A stretch of DNA of 64,000 nucleotides from JAZGGS01 sp963714405 (GTDB lineage Bacteria > Bacteroidota > Ignavibacteria > Ignavibacteriales > Ignavibacteriaceae), in the NCBI GenBank assembly GCA_963714405.1, contig CAVQOH010000006.1:620001-684000 (forward strand). Direction: 5' to 3'. Under the pieces are notes generated by a model. That model made no database searches. It was given only the letters and a program-made list of their open reading frames with translations, and was not told the origin of the DNA. Every line of letters starts with the position of its first letter. Positions within the stretch are counted from its first letter, which is position 1. This document shows positions 27,443 to 36,935 of this stretch, one piece after another. The position numbers and the translations under genes are program-made.

Positions 27443-29392
27443 ATGATAGATCTTTCAAATATATCGCTTCAGTTTGGCGGAAAGTTTTTATTTAAAGATG
27501 TGAATATCCGAATAAATTCTTCCGATAGAATTTCACTCGTTGGATCAAACGGAAGCGGGAAAACATCTTTGTTAAAAATTCTTTTTGGCCAACTTGAACC
27601 CGAATCAGGAAAAATTCAAAAACAAAAAAGAATATCAATTGGATTTCTTCCACAAGATAATGTTATCCATAAGGGAAAAACTCTTCTTGAAGAAGCTTCT
27701 TCTGCATTGGCTGATATAAATTACCTTCAAAATAAATCTAAAGAAATATTAGAACTACTTTCTTCTAAAGAAATAATCCCAGAAGAGCGCGATGATTTAA
27801 TTCATCAACTTGGTGATGTGCAATTAAGATTAGAAGAGCTCGATTCATTCTCGGCTTCATCAAGGGTAGAAAAAATACTTACAGGACTTGGTTTTGCAGT
27901 TACAGATTTTTCACGCTTATGCGATGAGTTTTCAGGTGGATGGCAAATGAGAATTGCACTATCCAAAATTCTTATTGCTCAAAATGATATTCTTCTTCTT
28001 GATGAACCCACAAATCATCTGGATATAGATTCACTTGACTGGTTAATTTCATATTTGAATAAATACAGTGGTGCTCTTGTAATTGTTTCACATGACAGAC
28101 ATTTTATAAACTCCATTTCAAATAAAACTCTCGAAATATTCAGCAATAAAATGAGTTTCTTCAATGGTAACTATGATGCATACTTGAAATTTAAAGAAGA
28201 AAGGGATGCTCAACTTGTTCACAAAAAACATCTTCAGGATAAGAAAATAAAAGAAACTACAAAATTTATTGAAAGATTCAGATACAAAGCTACCAAGTCA
28301 AAACAAGTACAAAGCAGAGTTAAACAATTAGAAAATTTAGATCTTATTGAATTACCTGATAGTGAAAAAGAAATTGTACTAAGTTTTCCTATCCCTCCTG
28401 CAAGTGGCAGGGTAAATCTTGAACTAAAATCAGTTTATAAATCGTATGGCGATCTAACGGTTTTTGAGGGAATTGATTTTAAAATAAACCGTGGTGATAA
28501 AATTGCATTTGTAGGCCCAAATGGTGCAGGAAAAACCACCCTGGCAAATATTATTGCTGGAATTCAGCAAATTGATGACGGTGAGAGAATAATTGGTCAT
28601 AACTCAATTATAACTAATTATTCTCAAGATATTGCAGATAGTCTAAATCCTGAATTGGATGTTCTGGAATCTGTAGACGGAATTTCAAATGAAAAAACTT
28701 TAGGACAGTTAAGATCTTTGCTTGGAACTTTTCTGTTTATTGGTGATGATGTTTTTAAAAAAGTAAGCGTACTATCCGGAGGAGAAAAGAGCAGGTTAGC
28801 CCTGGCAAAAATCCTTCTAACTAAAGCAAATCTGATTATCCTGGATGAGCCAACTAATCACCTGGATTTTTCTTCAAAAAAAGTCTTACAAAAAGCACTT
28901 ATAGACTTTCCGGGATCACTTATTCTTGTATCACACGATATAGATTTTCTTAGACCAATAATTTCTATTGTAACTGAAATAAGAAATGGGGAAATACAAA
29001 CCTACCCGGGTAATATTGATTATTACATTTTAAAGCGTGAAGAGTATAAGCGGCGGTTAGAAAATGCAGATACTACTAATATTATTGATAATAATACAAA
29101 GACTAAAAAGGATAAAAAGAGAGAAGAAGCTGAAGCGAGACAAAAAAAGTATTCGTTAACCAAAGATTTAAAAGACAGCATTGGTAAAATTGAACAATTA
29201 ATAAACACACTTGAGGAAAGAGAAAAAGAACTGGAAGAAAAATTAGCTGCTCCAGAAACGTATAGTGACTCCTTATATGTTAAAGAAGTAAACAAAGAAT
29301 ATGTTTTGGTAAAAGAGGAATTGGTTAAGTCAATGAAAAAATGGGAGGACCTATCAGAACATCTAACAAGTATTGAGCAACAATTTGATTAA
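27443..29392 (+). CDS. ABC-F family ATPase
   Basis: 649 residues, no TM segments. Two ATPase domains: Walker A GSNGSGKTSLLKILFG (about 34-49) and GPNGAGKTTLANIIAG (about 354-369); signatures FSGGWQMRIALSK and LSGGEKSRLALAK; Walker B LLLDEPTNHLD and IILDEPTNHLD. The interdomain linker is rich in Lys/Arg (RFRYKATKSKQVQSRVKQLE), the ABC-F hallmark that enters the ribosome. The C-terminus (about 550-649) is a charged coiled coil as in Uup/YdiF-like members. Such proteins act on stalled or initiating ribosomes or give antibiotic protection. The 3' end overlaps the convergent ROK gene by 4 bases. Confidence 0.93.
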   Translation: MIDLSNISLQFGGKFLFKDVNIRINSSDRISLVGSNGSGKTSLLKILFGQLEPESGKIQKQKRISIGFLPQDNVIHKGKTLLEEASSALADINYLQNKSKEILELLSSKEIIPEERDDLIHQLGDVQLRLEELDSFSASSRVEKILTGLGFAVTDFSRLCDEFSGGWQMRIALSKILIAQNDILLLDEPTNHLDIDSLDWLISYLNKYSGALVIVSHDRHFINSISNKTLEIFSNKMSFFNGNYDAYLKFKEERDAQLVHKKHLQDKKIKETTKFIERFRYKATKSKQVQSRVKQLENLDLIELPDSEKEIVLSFPIPPASGRVNLELKSVYKSYGDLTVFEGIDFKINRGDKIAFVGPNGAGKTTLANIIAGIQQIDDGERIIGHNSIITNYSQDIADSLNPELDVLESVDGISNEKTLGQLRSLLGTFLFIGDDVFKKVSVLSGGEKSRLALAKILLTKANLIILDEPTNHLDFSSKKVLQKALIDFPGSLILVSHDIDFLRPIISIVTEIRNGEIQTYPGNIDYYILKREEYKRRLENADTTNIIDNNTKTKKDKKREEAEARQKKYSLTKDLKDSIGKIEQLINTLEEREKELEEKLAAPETYSDSLYVKEVNKEYVLVKEELVKSMKKWEDLSEHLTSIEQQFD

Positions 29393-30363
29393 ATTTCTAT
29401 TCCAAGAAATTCTTCAACCAGTTTAATTCCACCGTAAATTGCAGCATCATCTCCAAGTTTTGTTTCCATAATTTTCAATCCTTTATATGAATCCTCAAGA
29501 ACATGTCTTTCCAAAGCTTCTTTAACCTGCGGTACCATAAAGTAACCGAGTGCATCAACTAATCCCCCGCCAAGTACAATAGTATCAAGATTCAGTAAGT
29601 TTGTTATGCTTGCAAGCACTCCTCCAATTACATCGCAGGCATTTACAATGTGAGTGGTTACTACTTCATCTGAATCTCTTACAGCTTTTGCAAGGCTTTT
29701 ACTTTTGATTATTTTTCCTTCTTTAATCATATCTGCAAGAACACAATCTTTGCCGATTTTTACATCTTCAATAATATTATTCGTTATGGCGGTTCTGCTT
29801 GCAATGGTTTCAAAGCAGCCCCTTTTACCACATCCGCAAACAGCACCTTCTTTTTTTACCAGCATATGCCCAATTTCGCCTGCAATAAAATTCGAACCCC
29901 GGTATAATTTTCCATTTAGAATTAATCCTCCGCCAATACCTGTTCCTACAAATACAGCTAATAAATTCTGAGATGAATCATTCACTTCAAAAAATTTTAT
30001 ACCAAGAGCTGCAAGGTTTACATCATTCTCAAGAAGAACTGGATATTCAATTTCACTTTCTAAAAGTTTTTTAATGTTAAAGTTTTTTAATCCAAGATTG
30101 GGAGCCAGGTAAATTGTACCATTAAGCGGATTAACTGAGCCTGCTATACCAAGGCAAACTGCTTTAATATTTTCTTTACCTATACCTGAAGATTCAATTA
30201 CTTTTCTGGTTATCTTTGAAATGCTTTTTATATAATCTCTTTCCGTAGCTTGTTGAATTGTAGATTGTTTTAATCTAGCAACAATTCCCTCAGTGGAATT
30301 TATTACGCAAGCAAGCTGCTTCGTTCCTCCCATATCAATCGTAACAATAAAATCGTTAGGCAT
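29389..30363 (-). CDS. ROK family sugar kinase (glucokinase-like)
   Basis: 324 residues. ATP phosphate-binding motif VTIDMGGTKQLACV (residues 6-19), sugar site VLLENDVNLAALG, VFVGTGIGGGLILNGKLYRG, AGEIGHM, and the ROK zinc motif CGCGKRGCFETIASR (about 177-191). The ExGH and CxCGxxGCxE patterns mark a ROK glucokinase or fructokinase rather than a repressor, as no helix-turn-helix precedes it. Probably phosphorylates glucose for glycolysis. Convergent with the ABC-F gene. Confidence 0.92.
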   Translation of the reverse strand: MPNDFIVTIDMGGTKQLACVINSTEGIVARLKQSTIQQATERDYIKSISKITRKVIESSGIGKENIKAVCLGIAGSVNPLNGTIYLAPNLGLKNFNIKKLLESEIEYPVLLENDVNLAALGIKFFEVNDSSQNLLAVFVGTGIGGGLILNGKLYRGSNFIAGEIGHMLVKKEGAVCGCGKRGCFETIASRTAITNNIIEDVKIGKDCVLADMIKEGKIIKSKSLAKAVRDSDEVVTTHIVNACDVIGGVLASITNLLNLDTIVLGGGLVDALGYFMVPQVKEALERHVLEDSYKGLKIMETKLGDDAAIYGGIKLVEEFLGIEI

Positions 30364-30458
30364 GGTTAAATCCTATAAAAATTAATTTTCAAATTATATA
30401 ATTTGTATTATTAAACTATGAAGTTTTAACTATTTAACCAAAAAAGGGTGTATCTTTT

Positions 30459-31259
30459 TTGAACAACATAAAACCTCTAAAAAGATTTGGGCAAAATTAT
30501 CTTAAGGATACTAATATCCTTAAAAAAATTGTTGATGAAATTAATCCTCTTAAGGGAGAAAATATACTTGAGATAGGACCTGGTTATGGTGCGTTAACAG
30601 ATGAACTTATAAAAAGAATTGATCGATTGATTGCAGTAGAAATTGATGGACGGATAGTTAATCGCCTGGAGATGGAGTTTCCAGAGGTAAAATTTATTAA
30701 AGGAGATTTTTTAAAATTACAATTAAACCATTTTGCGGATGAAAGTAATAAATTACGTATTGTTGGAAACATACCTTATAATCTTACTTCACCAATCCTT
30801 TTTAAATTAATAGAAAACAATAAACTAATAAAAGATGCTGTGCTAATGGTTCAGTATGAAGTTGCAAAAAGGATGAATGCTAAAAAAGGAACAAAGGATT
30901 ATGGAATATTAGCTGCTTTATTAAAATATTTTACTGATACTAAACTATGTTTTAAAGTTTCACCAAATGTTTTTTACCCTAAACCAAAAGTATATTCTAC
31001 TGTTGTTCACATAAACTTTAAGAAATTAAACTCTATAAAAGCGGAACAAAAAATGTTCATTAAAATTGTTAAGGCTTCTTTTGGAAATCGAAGAAAAACT
31101 TTAAAAAATTCATTAAGTAATAGTATATTTAATAAAATAGATTTTTCAGACTCAGGTATAAACCTTTCTCTAAGAGCTGAACAATTAGATATTAAGGATT
31201 TTCTAATATTATCAGAATTTGCATCAACCTGGTTAAATCAAACTAGCCAAACAGTTTAA
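30459..31259 (+). CDS. rsmA: 16S rRNA dimethyladenosine transferase
   Basis: 266 residues from a TTG start (AAAAAGGG lies upstream). KRFGQNYLKD at the N-terminus, SAM motif I LEIGPGYGALTDELI, VEIDGR, and the catalytic block VGNIPYNLTSPILFKL, then the helical domain with FYPKPKVYSTVV. The enzyme (KsgA/RsmA) dimethylates two adjacent adenines near the 3' end of 16S rRNA during 30S maturation. Complete, normal length. It starts a run of + strand genes through menG. Confidence 0.97.
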   Translation: MNNIKPLKRFGQNYLKDTNILKKIVDEINPLKGENILEIGPGYGALTDELIKRIDRLIAVEIDGRIVNRLEMEFPEVKFIKGDFLKLQLNHFADESNKLRIVGNIPYNLTSPILFKLIENNKLIKDAVLMVQYEVAKRMNAKKGTKDYGILAALLKYFTDTKLCFKVSPNVFYPKPKVYSTVVHINFKKLNSIKAEQKMFIKIVKASFGNRRKTLKNSLSNSIFNKIDFSDSGINLSLRAEQLDIKDFLILSEFASTWLNQTSQTV

Positions 31260-31281
31260 GTTTTGGGTATTTCTCCTTTTA

Positions 31282-32232
31282 ATGAATAAAATAAAGAGTT
31301 ACATAAAATTTCTTAAAGCATTCGATGTTGTTGTAGTGATATTTTATTTCATTCTTACTTTACTACACTTAATTTTTCACGATAGAATTGAAACATGGGC
31401 AATATGGATTGCAATTAATATTGCTATCGTTTTTTTAAGTTTTCTGCTCGCTTATATGGAATCAAAAAATCAAAATTCATTTTGGGAAGGATTACACTAC
31501 TGGTACATAGTTCCTGTAACACTATTAACTTTTAAACAACTATATTTTATGGTCAAACCTATAAGGGTGATTGACTATGATTATGTATTTATTGAAATAG
31601 ACCGATGGTTATTCGGTACTGATCCAACACATCTGCTTTATCAGATTTCACATCCTGTATTAACAGAAATTCTGCAAATTATTTACGGAATGTTTTACCT
31701 CCTTCCTATACTTCTTGGTTTATTCCTTTTAAGGAAAAAAAGATTTGTTGCAATGGATTTTGCAGTTTTTTCCATTATTTACGGTTTTCTATTATCCTAT
31801 CTTGGTTATTTTTTACTTCCGGGAATAGGCCCAAGGTTTACATTACATGAATTTAGTACAATAAATGAACAGCTTCCAGGAATTTTTCTTACAAATTTTT
31901 TAAGAGAACTTGTTAATGCAGGTGAATCTATCCCTGCCGGAACTCTTAATCCTGCAGAAGTTGTTCAACGGGATATTTTTCCCAGCGGGCATACAATGAT
32001 AACACTAATTGTTATTTTTCTTTCTGTAAGATTAAAAAGCAGATCACGATTTTTTTTCGTACCGGTTGGCTCGTTGCTAATATTTTCAACAGTTTATTTA
32101 TGGTATCATTATGTTATTGATCTTGTTGGAGGATTAGTATTTATGATGTTTGCTGTTTGGTCTGGCAAGTATATATTTAATTGGTGGCGGAAAAAAATAG
32201 GGAAACCAGAATTTGAGTATGGTAAATATTAG
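31282..32232 (+). CDS. PAP2-superfamily membrane phosphatase
   Basis: 316 residues, about seven TM helices. Phosphatase signature blocks: DIFPSGHTMITL (PSGH, about residue 236) and LWYHYVIDLVGG (HxxxD, about 275). The first motif, with Lys/Arg-Pro, is less clear. This PAP2_3-like subgroup resembles inositol-phosphorylceramide synthases and lipid phosphate phosphatases. Substrate probably a lipid pyrophosphate or phosphatidate. Starts 22 bases after rsmA, so likely co-transcribed. Confidence 0.85.
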   Translation: MNKIKSYIKFLKAFDVVVVIFYFILTLLHLIFHDRIETWAIWIAINIAIVFLSFLLAYMESKNQNSFWEGLHYWYIVPVTLLTFKQLYFMVKPIRVIDYDYVFIEIDRWLFGTDPTHLLYQISHPVLTEILQIIYGMFYLLPILLGLFLLRKKRFVAMDFAVFSIIYGFLLSYLGYFLLPGIGPRFTLHEFSTINEQLPGIFLTNFLRELVNAGESIPAGTLNPAEVVQRDIFPSGHTMITLIVIFLSVRLKSRSRFFFVPVGSLLIFSTVYLWYHYVIDLVGGLVFMMFAVWSGKYIFNWWRKKIGKPEFEYGKY

Positions 32233-32257
32233 TATTTCATTCGAACTGAAACATTAA

Positions 32258-32941
32258 ATGATTGAAAAGAAAAAAAAAGTAAAAAAAATATTTGATGGAA
32301 TTGCTCACCGCTATGATTTTCTTAATCATCTGTTAAGTTTAGGAATTGATTTTTACTGGAGGAAGAAAGCCATTTCACTTACAAAAATGAACAGTGAATC
32401 AATATTGCTTGATATTGCCTGCGGTACAGGAGATTTTGCCATTACTGCGAAGAAAAGGGGTGTTTTAAATATTTTTGGAGCAGATTTTTCGAAGAATATG
32501 TTATCACTCTTTAGAAAGAAAACCACCTGGATTGATGGAAAATTGATACAGATGGTTGCCGAAAATATTCCCTTAAAAGATAATTCAGTAACGAATATTA
32601 CAGTGGCTTTTGGTGTAAGGAATTTTTATGATATTTAACATGGTTTTAATTCATTTAATAGAGTATTAAAAAATGGCGGCAAAGCTACTATTCTTGAATT
32701 TAGAATGCCTTCAAATAAAATTTTTAAAGTATTATACAATTTTTATTTTAGGAAAATCCTTCCATTTGTTGGCGGAATAATTTCAGGAGATAATGAAGCG
32801 TATGATTATTTACCGGATTCGGTTGAGGAATTTGATGAGAAAATCAATATGCCCGAACTATTAAAAAACTCAGGATTTCAAGAAGTAAAGGTTTATCCAT
32901 TATCACTTGGAATTGTGCAAGTAGTTATTGCTGAAAAGTAA
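32258..32941 (+). CDS. menG: Demethylmenaquinone methyltransferase, interrupted by in-frame TAA
   Basis: UbiE/MenG family: FDGIAHRYDFLNHLLSLGID at the start, SAM motif DIACGTGDFAITAKKRG, FGADFSKNML, and VAFGVRNFYDI. A TAA follows at 32636-32638, and the same frame then goes on with HGFNSFNRVLKNGGKATILEF and runs to the normal end (SLGIVQVVIAEK) at 32941. So one codon (probably CAA or GAA) reads as a stop and splits a gene of normal length (227 codons). There is no frameshift. The enzyme makes menaquinone (or ubiquinone), and loss would cut respiration, which argues that this may be a base error. An alternative is recent inactivation. Confidence 0.88.
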
Positions 32942-33715
32942 TTAAGGGATAATATAATCGATTAAATCCTGTTTTATAGTTTTTGAAGAATCCTCCAAAC
33001 TTACTTCGCCGTTTAATATTGCATTTAATACAATGGCATTTCCCTCCATTTTAACTATACCAATATCTTTAGAAACCCAGGTATAAGCAGTATATTTTTG
33101 AACAGGATCAATTGGATTAAATCTATATTCCAAATCAAATTTAATTTTATTGGCAACAATATTCACACTACCATTAATTAATTGTAGTAGATAAGGTTCT
33201 TCATTTACAAAATTAGCTGTAATTCTGTATGGTGCATATGTTAATCCCGGCTGTAATGTAATTGTTAGTTTAAATACTTGCCAATAACTACCTTCACCAA
33301 GGAGAAGAAGAAGTGTTTGTATCTCGGGTGTAATGCTCATCATGCTGCGAAGTGAATCAGGAAGTGCTGCCGCAAAACCGCTTGTATCAATAAAGTAAAA
33401 AACACCGGTTTCACTTTTTCTAAAGTAAGTTCTCATTTCTTCAGTTCCTGATACCTTTTTTACTGAATCAATTTGAATCCTATAAGAAATCCCATTTATC
33501 ACTGTATCACCAATGTAAAAAACAAACCTGGAACTTTGTTCGATTAATCCTGTTAAATTAGATTCTGTAACCGAAAATAGATACTCAATTCCTTCCTTAT
33601 CAGGAAAGTAATTAATTGTGTTTCCATTGGATGGAGAAGTAGGATCACTGCTTGTACAAGAATAAAGAAAAGCAATAAAAATTAATGTAAAAATAATTTT
33701 AATGTGGAATTTCAA
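32942..33715 (-). CDS. Lipoprotein of unknown function
   Basis: 257 residues with a lipobox (FLYSC, Cys20) and a Ser/Pro/Thr-rich tether (SSDPTSPSNGN). The body is beta-rich: GIEYLFSVTESNLTG, FVFYIGDTVINGISYRI, TYFRKSETGVFYFID. I recognise no domain; the pattern resembles the many single-domain outer-membrane lipoproteins of this group. Convergent with menG with no gap, and 2 bases upstream lies the rdgB stop, so it is probably cotranscribed with rdgB. Confidence 0.7.
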   Translation of the reverse strand: MKFHIKIIFTLIFIAFLYSCTSSDPTSPSNGNTINYFPDKEGIEYLFSVTESNLTGLIEQSSRFVFYIGDTVINGISYRIQIDSVKKVSGTEEMRTYFRKSETGVFYFIDTSGFAAALPDSLRSMMSITPEIQTLLLLLGEGSYWQVFKLTITLQPGLTYAPYRITANFVNEEPYLLQLINGSVNIVANKIKFDLEYRFNPIDPVQKYTAYTWVSKDIGIVKMEGNAIVLNAILNGEVSLEDSSKTIKQDLIDYIIP

Positions 33716-33717
33716 AT

Positions 33718-34302
33718 TTATTCAGATATCAAGTGTTTTTTTATTTTATTAAATGCATTAAAGCGATGACTTATACTATTTTTTATTTTCGAATCAAGTT
33801 CTGCCATTGTTTTAGAATAGCCATCCGGGATAAACAATGGATCATAACCAAAACCATTTGATCCACGAGGTTTCTTGATAATTGTTCCCGCTACTTCACC
33901 AATAGCAGTGTAAATTTCCTTTCCAGAACAGTAAACTGCACTACAAACAAATTTTGCATAATGCGGTTCAGGTTTGTTGTTTAATTTATGTAATAATTTC
34001 TTATTATTTGCTTCATCAGTTGAATTAGCACCACCGTATCTCGCAGAATAAATCCCCGGTTCACCGTTAAGCTGTTCTACGACTAAACCGGAATCATCTG
34101 CAATAGTTGGAAGTTTATATTTATTATAAATTTCAACTGCTTTTATTTTTGCATTCTCTTCAAACGAGTTTCCATTCTCTTCAATTTCACCGAGGAAATC
34201 AACATCACGTAATGAAACCACAGTAATACTCAGTCCGCTAAAAATTTTTCTAACTTCATCAACTTTTCCTTCATTAAGCGAAGCGAAGATTATTTTTTTC
34301 AT
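33718..34302 (-). CDS. rdgB: XTP/dITP diphosphatase (HAM1/RdgB)
   Basis: 194 residues from ATG 34302; a GTG one codon earlier is also possible. Motifs: IFASLNEGKVDEVRKIF, VVSLRDV, IADDSGLVVEQLNGEPGIYSARYGG, and at the end KNSISHRFNAFNKI. Removes non-canonical purine nucleoside triphosphates (XTP, dITP) to monophosphates. Its start overlaps the amidohydrolase stop (TGATG), showing translational coupling. Confidence 0.95.
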   Translation of the reverse strand: MKKIIFASLNEGKVDEVRKIFSGLSITVVSLRDVDFLGEIEENGNSFEENAKIKAVEIYNKYKLPTIADDSGLVVEQLNGEPGIYSARYGGANSTDEANNKKLLHKLNNKPEPHYAKFVCSAVYCSGKEIYTAIGEVAGTIIKKPRGSNGFGYDPLFIPDGYSKTMAELDSKIKNSISHRFNAFNKIKKHLISE

Positions 34303-35646
34303 CACACTCTCAATAATAATTTATTTAATTCTGTTTTTCCATTGCTAATTAATTCATCCTGCTCATAAATAAGTGATTTTTTTTCTTTCACAATAAATTC
34401 TCCATCAAGTAATACGGATTCTACGTTTGCAGCATTTGCTGTGTAAACAATATCAGAATAAAAATTTTTCTCATCAGTTAAAACACAATTGTTGTAAGAA
34501 TTTAAATTGAGCAAAACTAAATCGGCTTTTTTTCCAGTTTCAATACTTCCAATTTCATGATCAAGATGAAGCGCTTTTGCGCCATCAATTGTAGCTAAAC
34601 GAAAAACTTTACGAGCATCCATAGTTTGGGGATTATAGAAAGGCTTTTGAATTAAGGCTGCATGACGCATCTCAGTAAACATGCTCATGCTGTTATTGCA
34701 GGGCGCTCCATCTGCTCCAAGTGAAACAGAAACAGCATTGCTTAAATATTCAGGAATAGGTGCAATTCCCGATCCCAGTTTAAGATTTGCGGAAGGACAG
34801 TGTGCAACTCTTGTTTGCTTTTCTTTAAGAATAGATTTTTCATTTTCATCAAGGTGAATACAATGAGCCAGTACAGTATTATCATCCAGTAGGTTAACTG
34901 AATCAAAATATTCTACATTACCCTTATTAAATTTTTTTCTTATCTGTTCTACTTCTGCTCTTATTTTCTGAAGCATGCGTATGATACAAACTTTTGGGGA
35001 AGTCTTTCATCATTTCCTTTGTTTCTTTTAAGAGCTTTTCACTGCATGAGAGTAAAAATCTTGGAGCAAATGCATAATAGATTTTTCCATTATTAATGTT
35101 ATGAAATTTTTCAGCGAGTTTATAAGATTCACTTATTTCGATGCTTGTTTCTGCTTTAAATGGTGGATAAAGTTCATTTTCATCAATCATACATTTACCA
35201 GAAAATGCCCGCATTCCTGAATTTGTCAGCTCTTCAAAAATAATCTCCTGGCAACGCAAAGTTCCCATATCAAGTACTGTTGTTGTTCCACCGAGTAATA
35301 ATTCATTAATTCCAAGTTTTACAGAAGCTCTGAGAGAATTTATATCATGTGCATTTTCAAGCGGAAATATTTTATTCTTTAACCAATCAAGCAAAAGCAT
35401 ATCATCTGCTAAGCCGCGAAAAAGTGTTTGGCAAAGATGAATATGAGTCTGAATAAATCCGGGAACCATTGTAAGATTAGGATAATTATAAATTTCACCT
35501 TTATATTGATTAAAATTTATTTTTTCTTTTTCTGTAATTCTCACAATTTTATTTGAAATGATTTCAACTGCATGATTTCGCAGAATTCTATTTTCATTAT
35601 CTGCAGTAACAATATGTTGTGGTATAATTAGTTTTTTTTCAGCCAT
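34302..35646 (-). CDS. Amidohydrolase, adenosine/5'-deoxyadenosine/SAH deaminase-like (MtaD family), frameshifted
   Basis: Read in two pieces with a one-base insertion near 34961. Removing an A from AATAAG turns HTHASENKSRS into HTHASENRAEVEQI and joins the halves. Zn motifs: THIHLCQTLFRG (HxH), HTHASE, HCIHLDE and LGADGAPCNNSMSM (Asp). These are the features of the TRZ/ATZ-like deaminases that act on 5'-methylthioadenosine, S-adenosylhomocysteine or 5'-deoxyadenosine. ATG 35646 (MAEKKLIIPQHIV) is chosen over ATG 35664. It overlaps the stop of the AhpD-like gene by 8 bases. Substrate not certain. Confidence 0.88.
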
Positions 35647-36001
35647 CTTTACGATTCGTTTCATTAAGAATACTATCCATTATATCAAAAGCATAACGCA
35701 GGTGTGGTATCACAATTGATCCTCCCACTATTAATGCAACATTAAAGGTTTCGTACAATTCTTCCTTTGTTGCCCCTTCTTGTATAGCCCTATCGATGTG
35801 ATAAAATATACAATCGTTGCAGCGCAATACCATTGATGAAGATAATCCTATCAATTCTTTTGTTTTTGCCGAAAGTGTGCCGTTTATATATGCTTTGTTA
35901 TCGAGAGCAAAGAATTTTTTAAAATCTTTAAATCCTGAATTAAGAATTTTATCATTCATTTCCGTTCTGTATTTACGCGTTTCAGAAGTGCTTTTATTCA
36001 T
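35639..36001 (-). CDS. Carboxymuconolactone decarboxylase/AhpD-like protein
   Basis: 120 residues. AhpD-like core with LRCNDCIFYHIDRA (CxxC followed by His 4 residues on), preceded by LSAKTKELIGLSSSMV, and then AIQEGATKEELYETFNVALIVGGS. This CMD group usually acts as a peroxidase-linked thiol protein (AhpD) rather than a decarboxylase. Start behind AGGA. Lies just before the amidohydrolase with overlapping ends. Confidence 0.88.
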   Translation of the reverse strand: MNKSTSETRKYRTEMNDKILNSGFKDFKKFFALDNKAYINGTLSAKTKELIGLSSSMVLRCNDCIFYHIDRAIQEGATKEELYETFNVALIVGGSIVIPHLRYAFDIMDSILNETNRKDG

Positions 36002-36018
36002 AAAGAATTCCTAAAAGA

Positions 36019-36681
36019 TTATAAATTAAATTTATTTTTTTCGGGATCATACGATACTTCTAAATCATTAACATCAAAATCATCTTCATCATCCTCCCAA
36101 TCATATCTTTTAGGAGGAGGATCAACTTTTCTAAAAATATAAGCTGCAACTAAACCAGTAATAGCTCCAAATAAATGCGATTCCCAGGAAATTCCTTTCA
36201 TTCCCGGAAGAACTCCCCACACAAGCCCTCCGTACAAAAATGTGATTACTAATGCTAAAGCGATCGATTTATTATCTTTTCGGAAGATACCGCTAAAAAA
36301 TAAAAAACTTACAAATCCGTAAATTAAACCACTTGCACCAATGTGATATACTTGTCTGGCGAATAACCAAACAAGCAGTCCAGTTAAAATGTAAACAAAT
36401 ACAAATAGTAAAGGACTTGCTTTGGGATAAAAGAAAAATATTATCCATCCTAATAAAATCAGCGGAAATGTATTTGAAATTAAATGTGAAAAATCACCAT
36501 GAATTAGTGGTGCGGTAATGATTCCAAGTAAACCATAAGCATCTCTGGGCAGTATACCCATTCTGCTAAAACTTATATCGAGGAAAAATGCACTAAGATG
36601 GATTATCCAGAGAATTGCTGGGAAAATTATAGGTACAGCAAGGTTTTTAAGTATTTTTTTATTCTCCACTAAATCTGCCAT
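36019..36681 (-). CDS. Rhomboid family intramembrane serine protease
   Basis: 220 residues, six predicted TM helices. Active Ser117 in GASGLIYG (GxSG) and catalytic His169 in WESHLFGAITG; LIHGDFSHLISN is the usual TM1-TM2 motif. The C-terminal tail is acidic and cytoplasmic (DWEDDEDDFDVNDLE). Cuts single-pass membrane proteins. 17 bases upstream of the AhpD-like gene on the same strand. Confidence 0.92.
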   Translation of the reverse strand: MADLVENKKILKNLAVPIIFPAILWIIHLSAFFLDISFSRMGILPRDAYGLLGIITAPLIHGDFSHLISNTFPLILLGWIIFFFYPKASPLLFVFVYILTGLLVWLFARQVYHIGASGLIYGFVSFLFFSGIFRKDNKSIALALVITFLYGGLVWGVLPGMKGISWESHLFGAITGLVAAYIFRKVDPPPKRYDWEDDEDDFDVNDLEVSYDPEKNKFNL

Positions 36682-36823
36682 CTGATTTTATTAAAATATT
36701 GTAATAATATTTGTCTAAATAAACATAATTTTTTAATTAGAACTTTTATTATTACATCAACAAATATAAATGATATAAACCATACAAATATAGCTTCCTA
36801 TATTATCTTATATATTTATTTTT

Positions 36824-36832
36824 AGAAGGAGG
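36824..36832 (+). promoter_or_regulatory. Orphan strong ribosome-binding site
   Basis: AGAAGGAGG, the strongest Shine-Dalgarno match seen in the window, but no ATG/GTG/TTG at the right distance. An ATA (36841) sits 8 bases on, opening a 29-codon hydrophobic/basic frame that ends at TAA. The gap (36682-36935) is otherwise very AT-rich. Confidence 0.25.
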
Positions 36833-36935
36833 TTAGATTTATAAACTATTTTTTTGTAAAGCGTTTAGCATTTTTATATTCATTTAAATATTTTCTAAAT
36901 TACATTCTAAATTTAAATCTTAGAAATCTGTAAGA

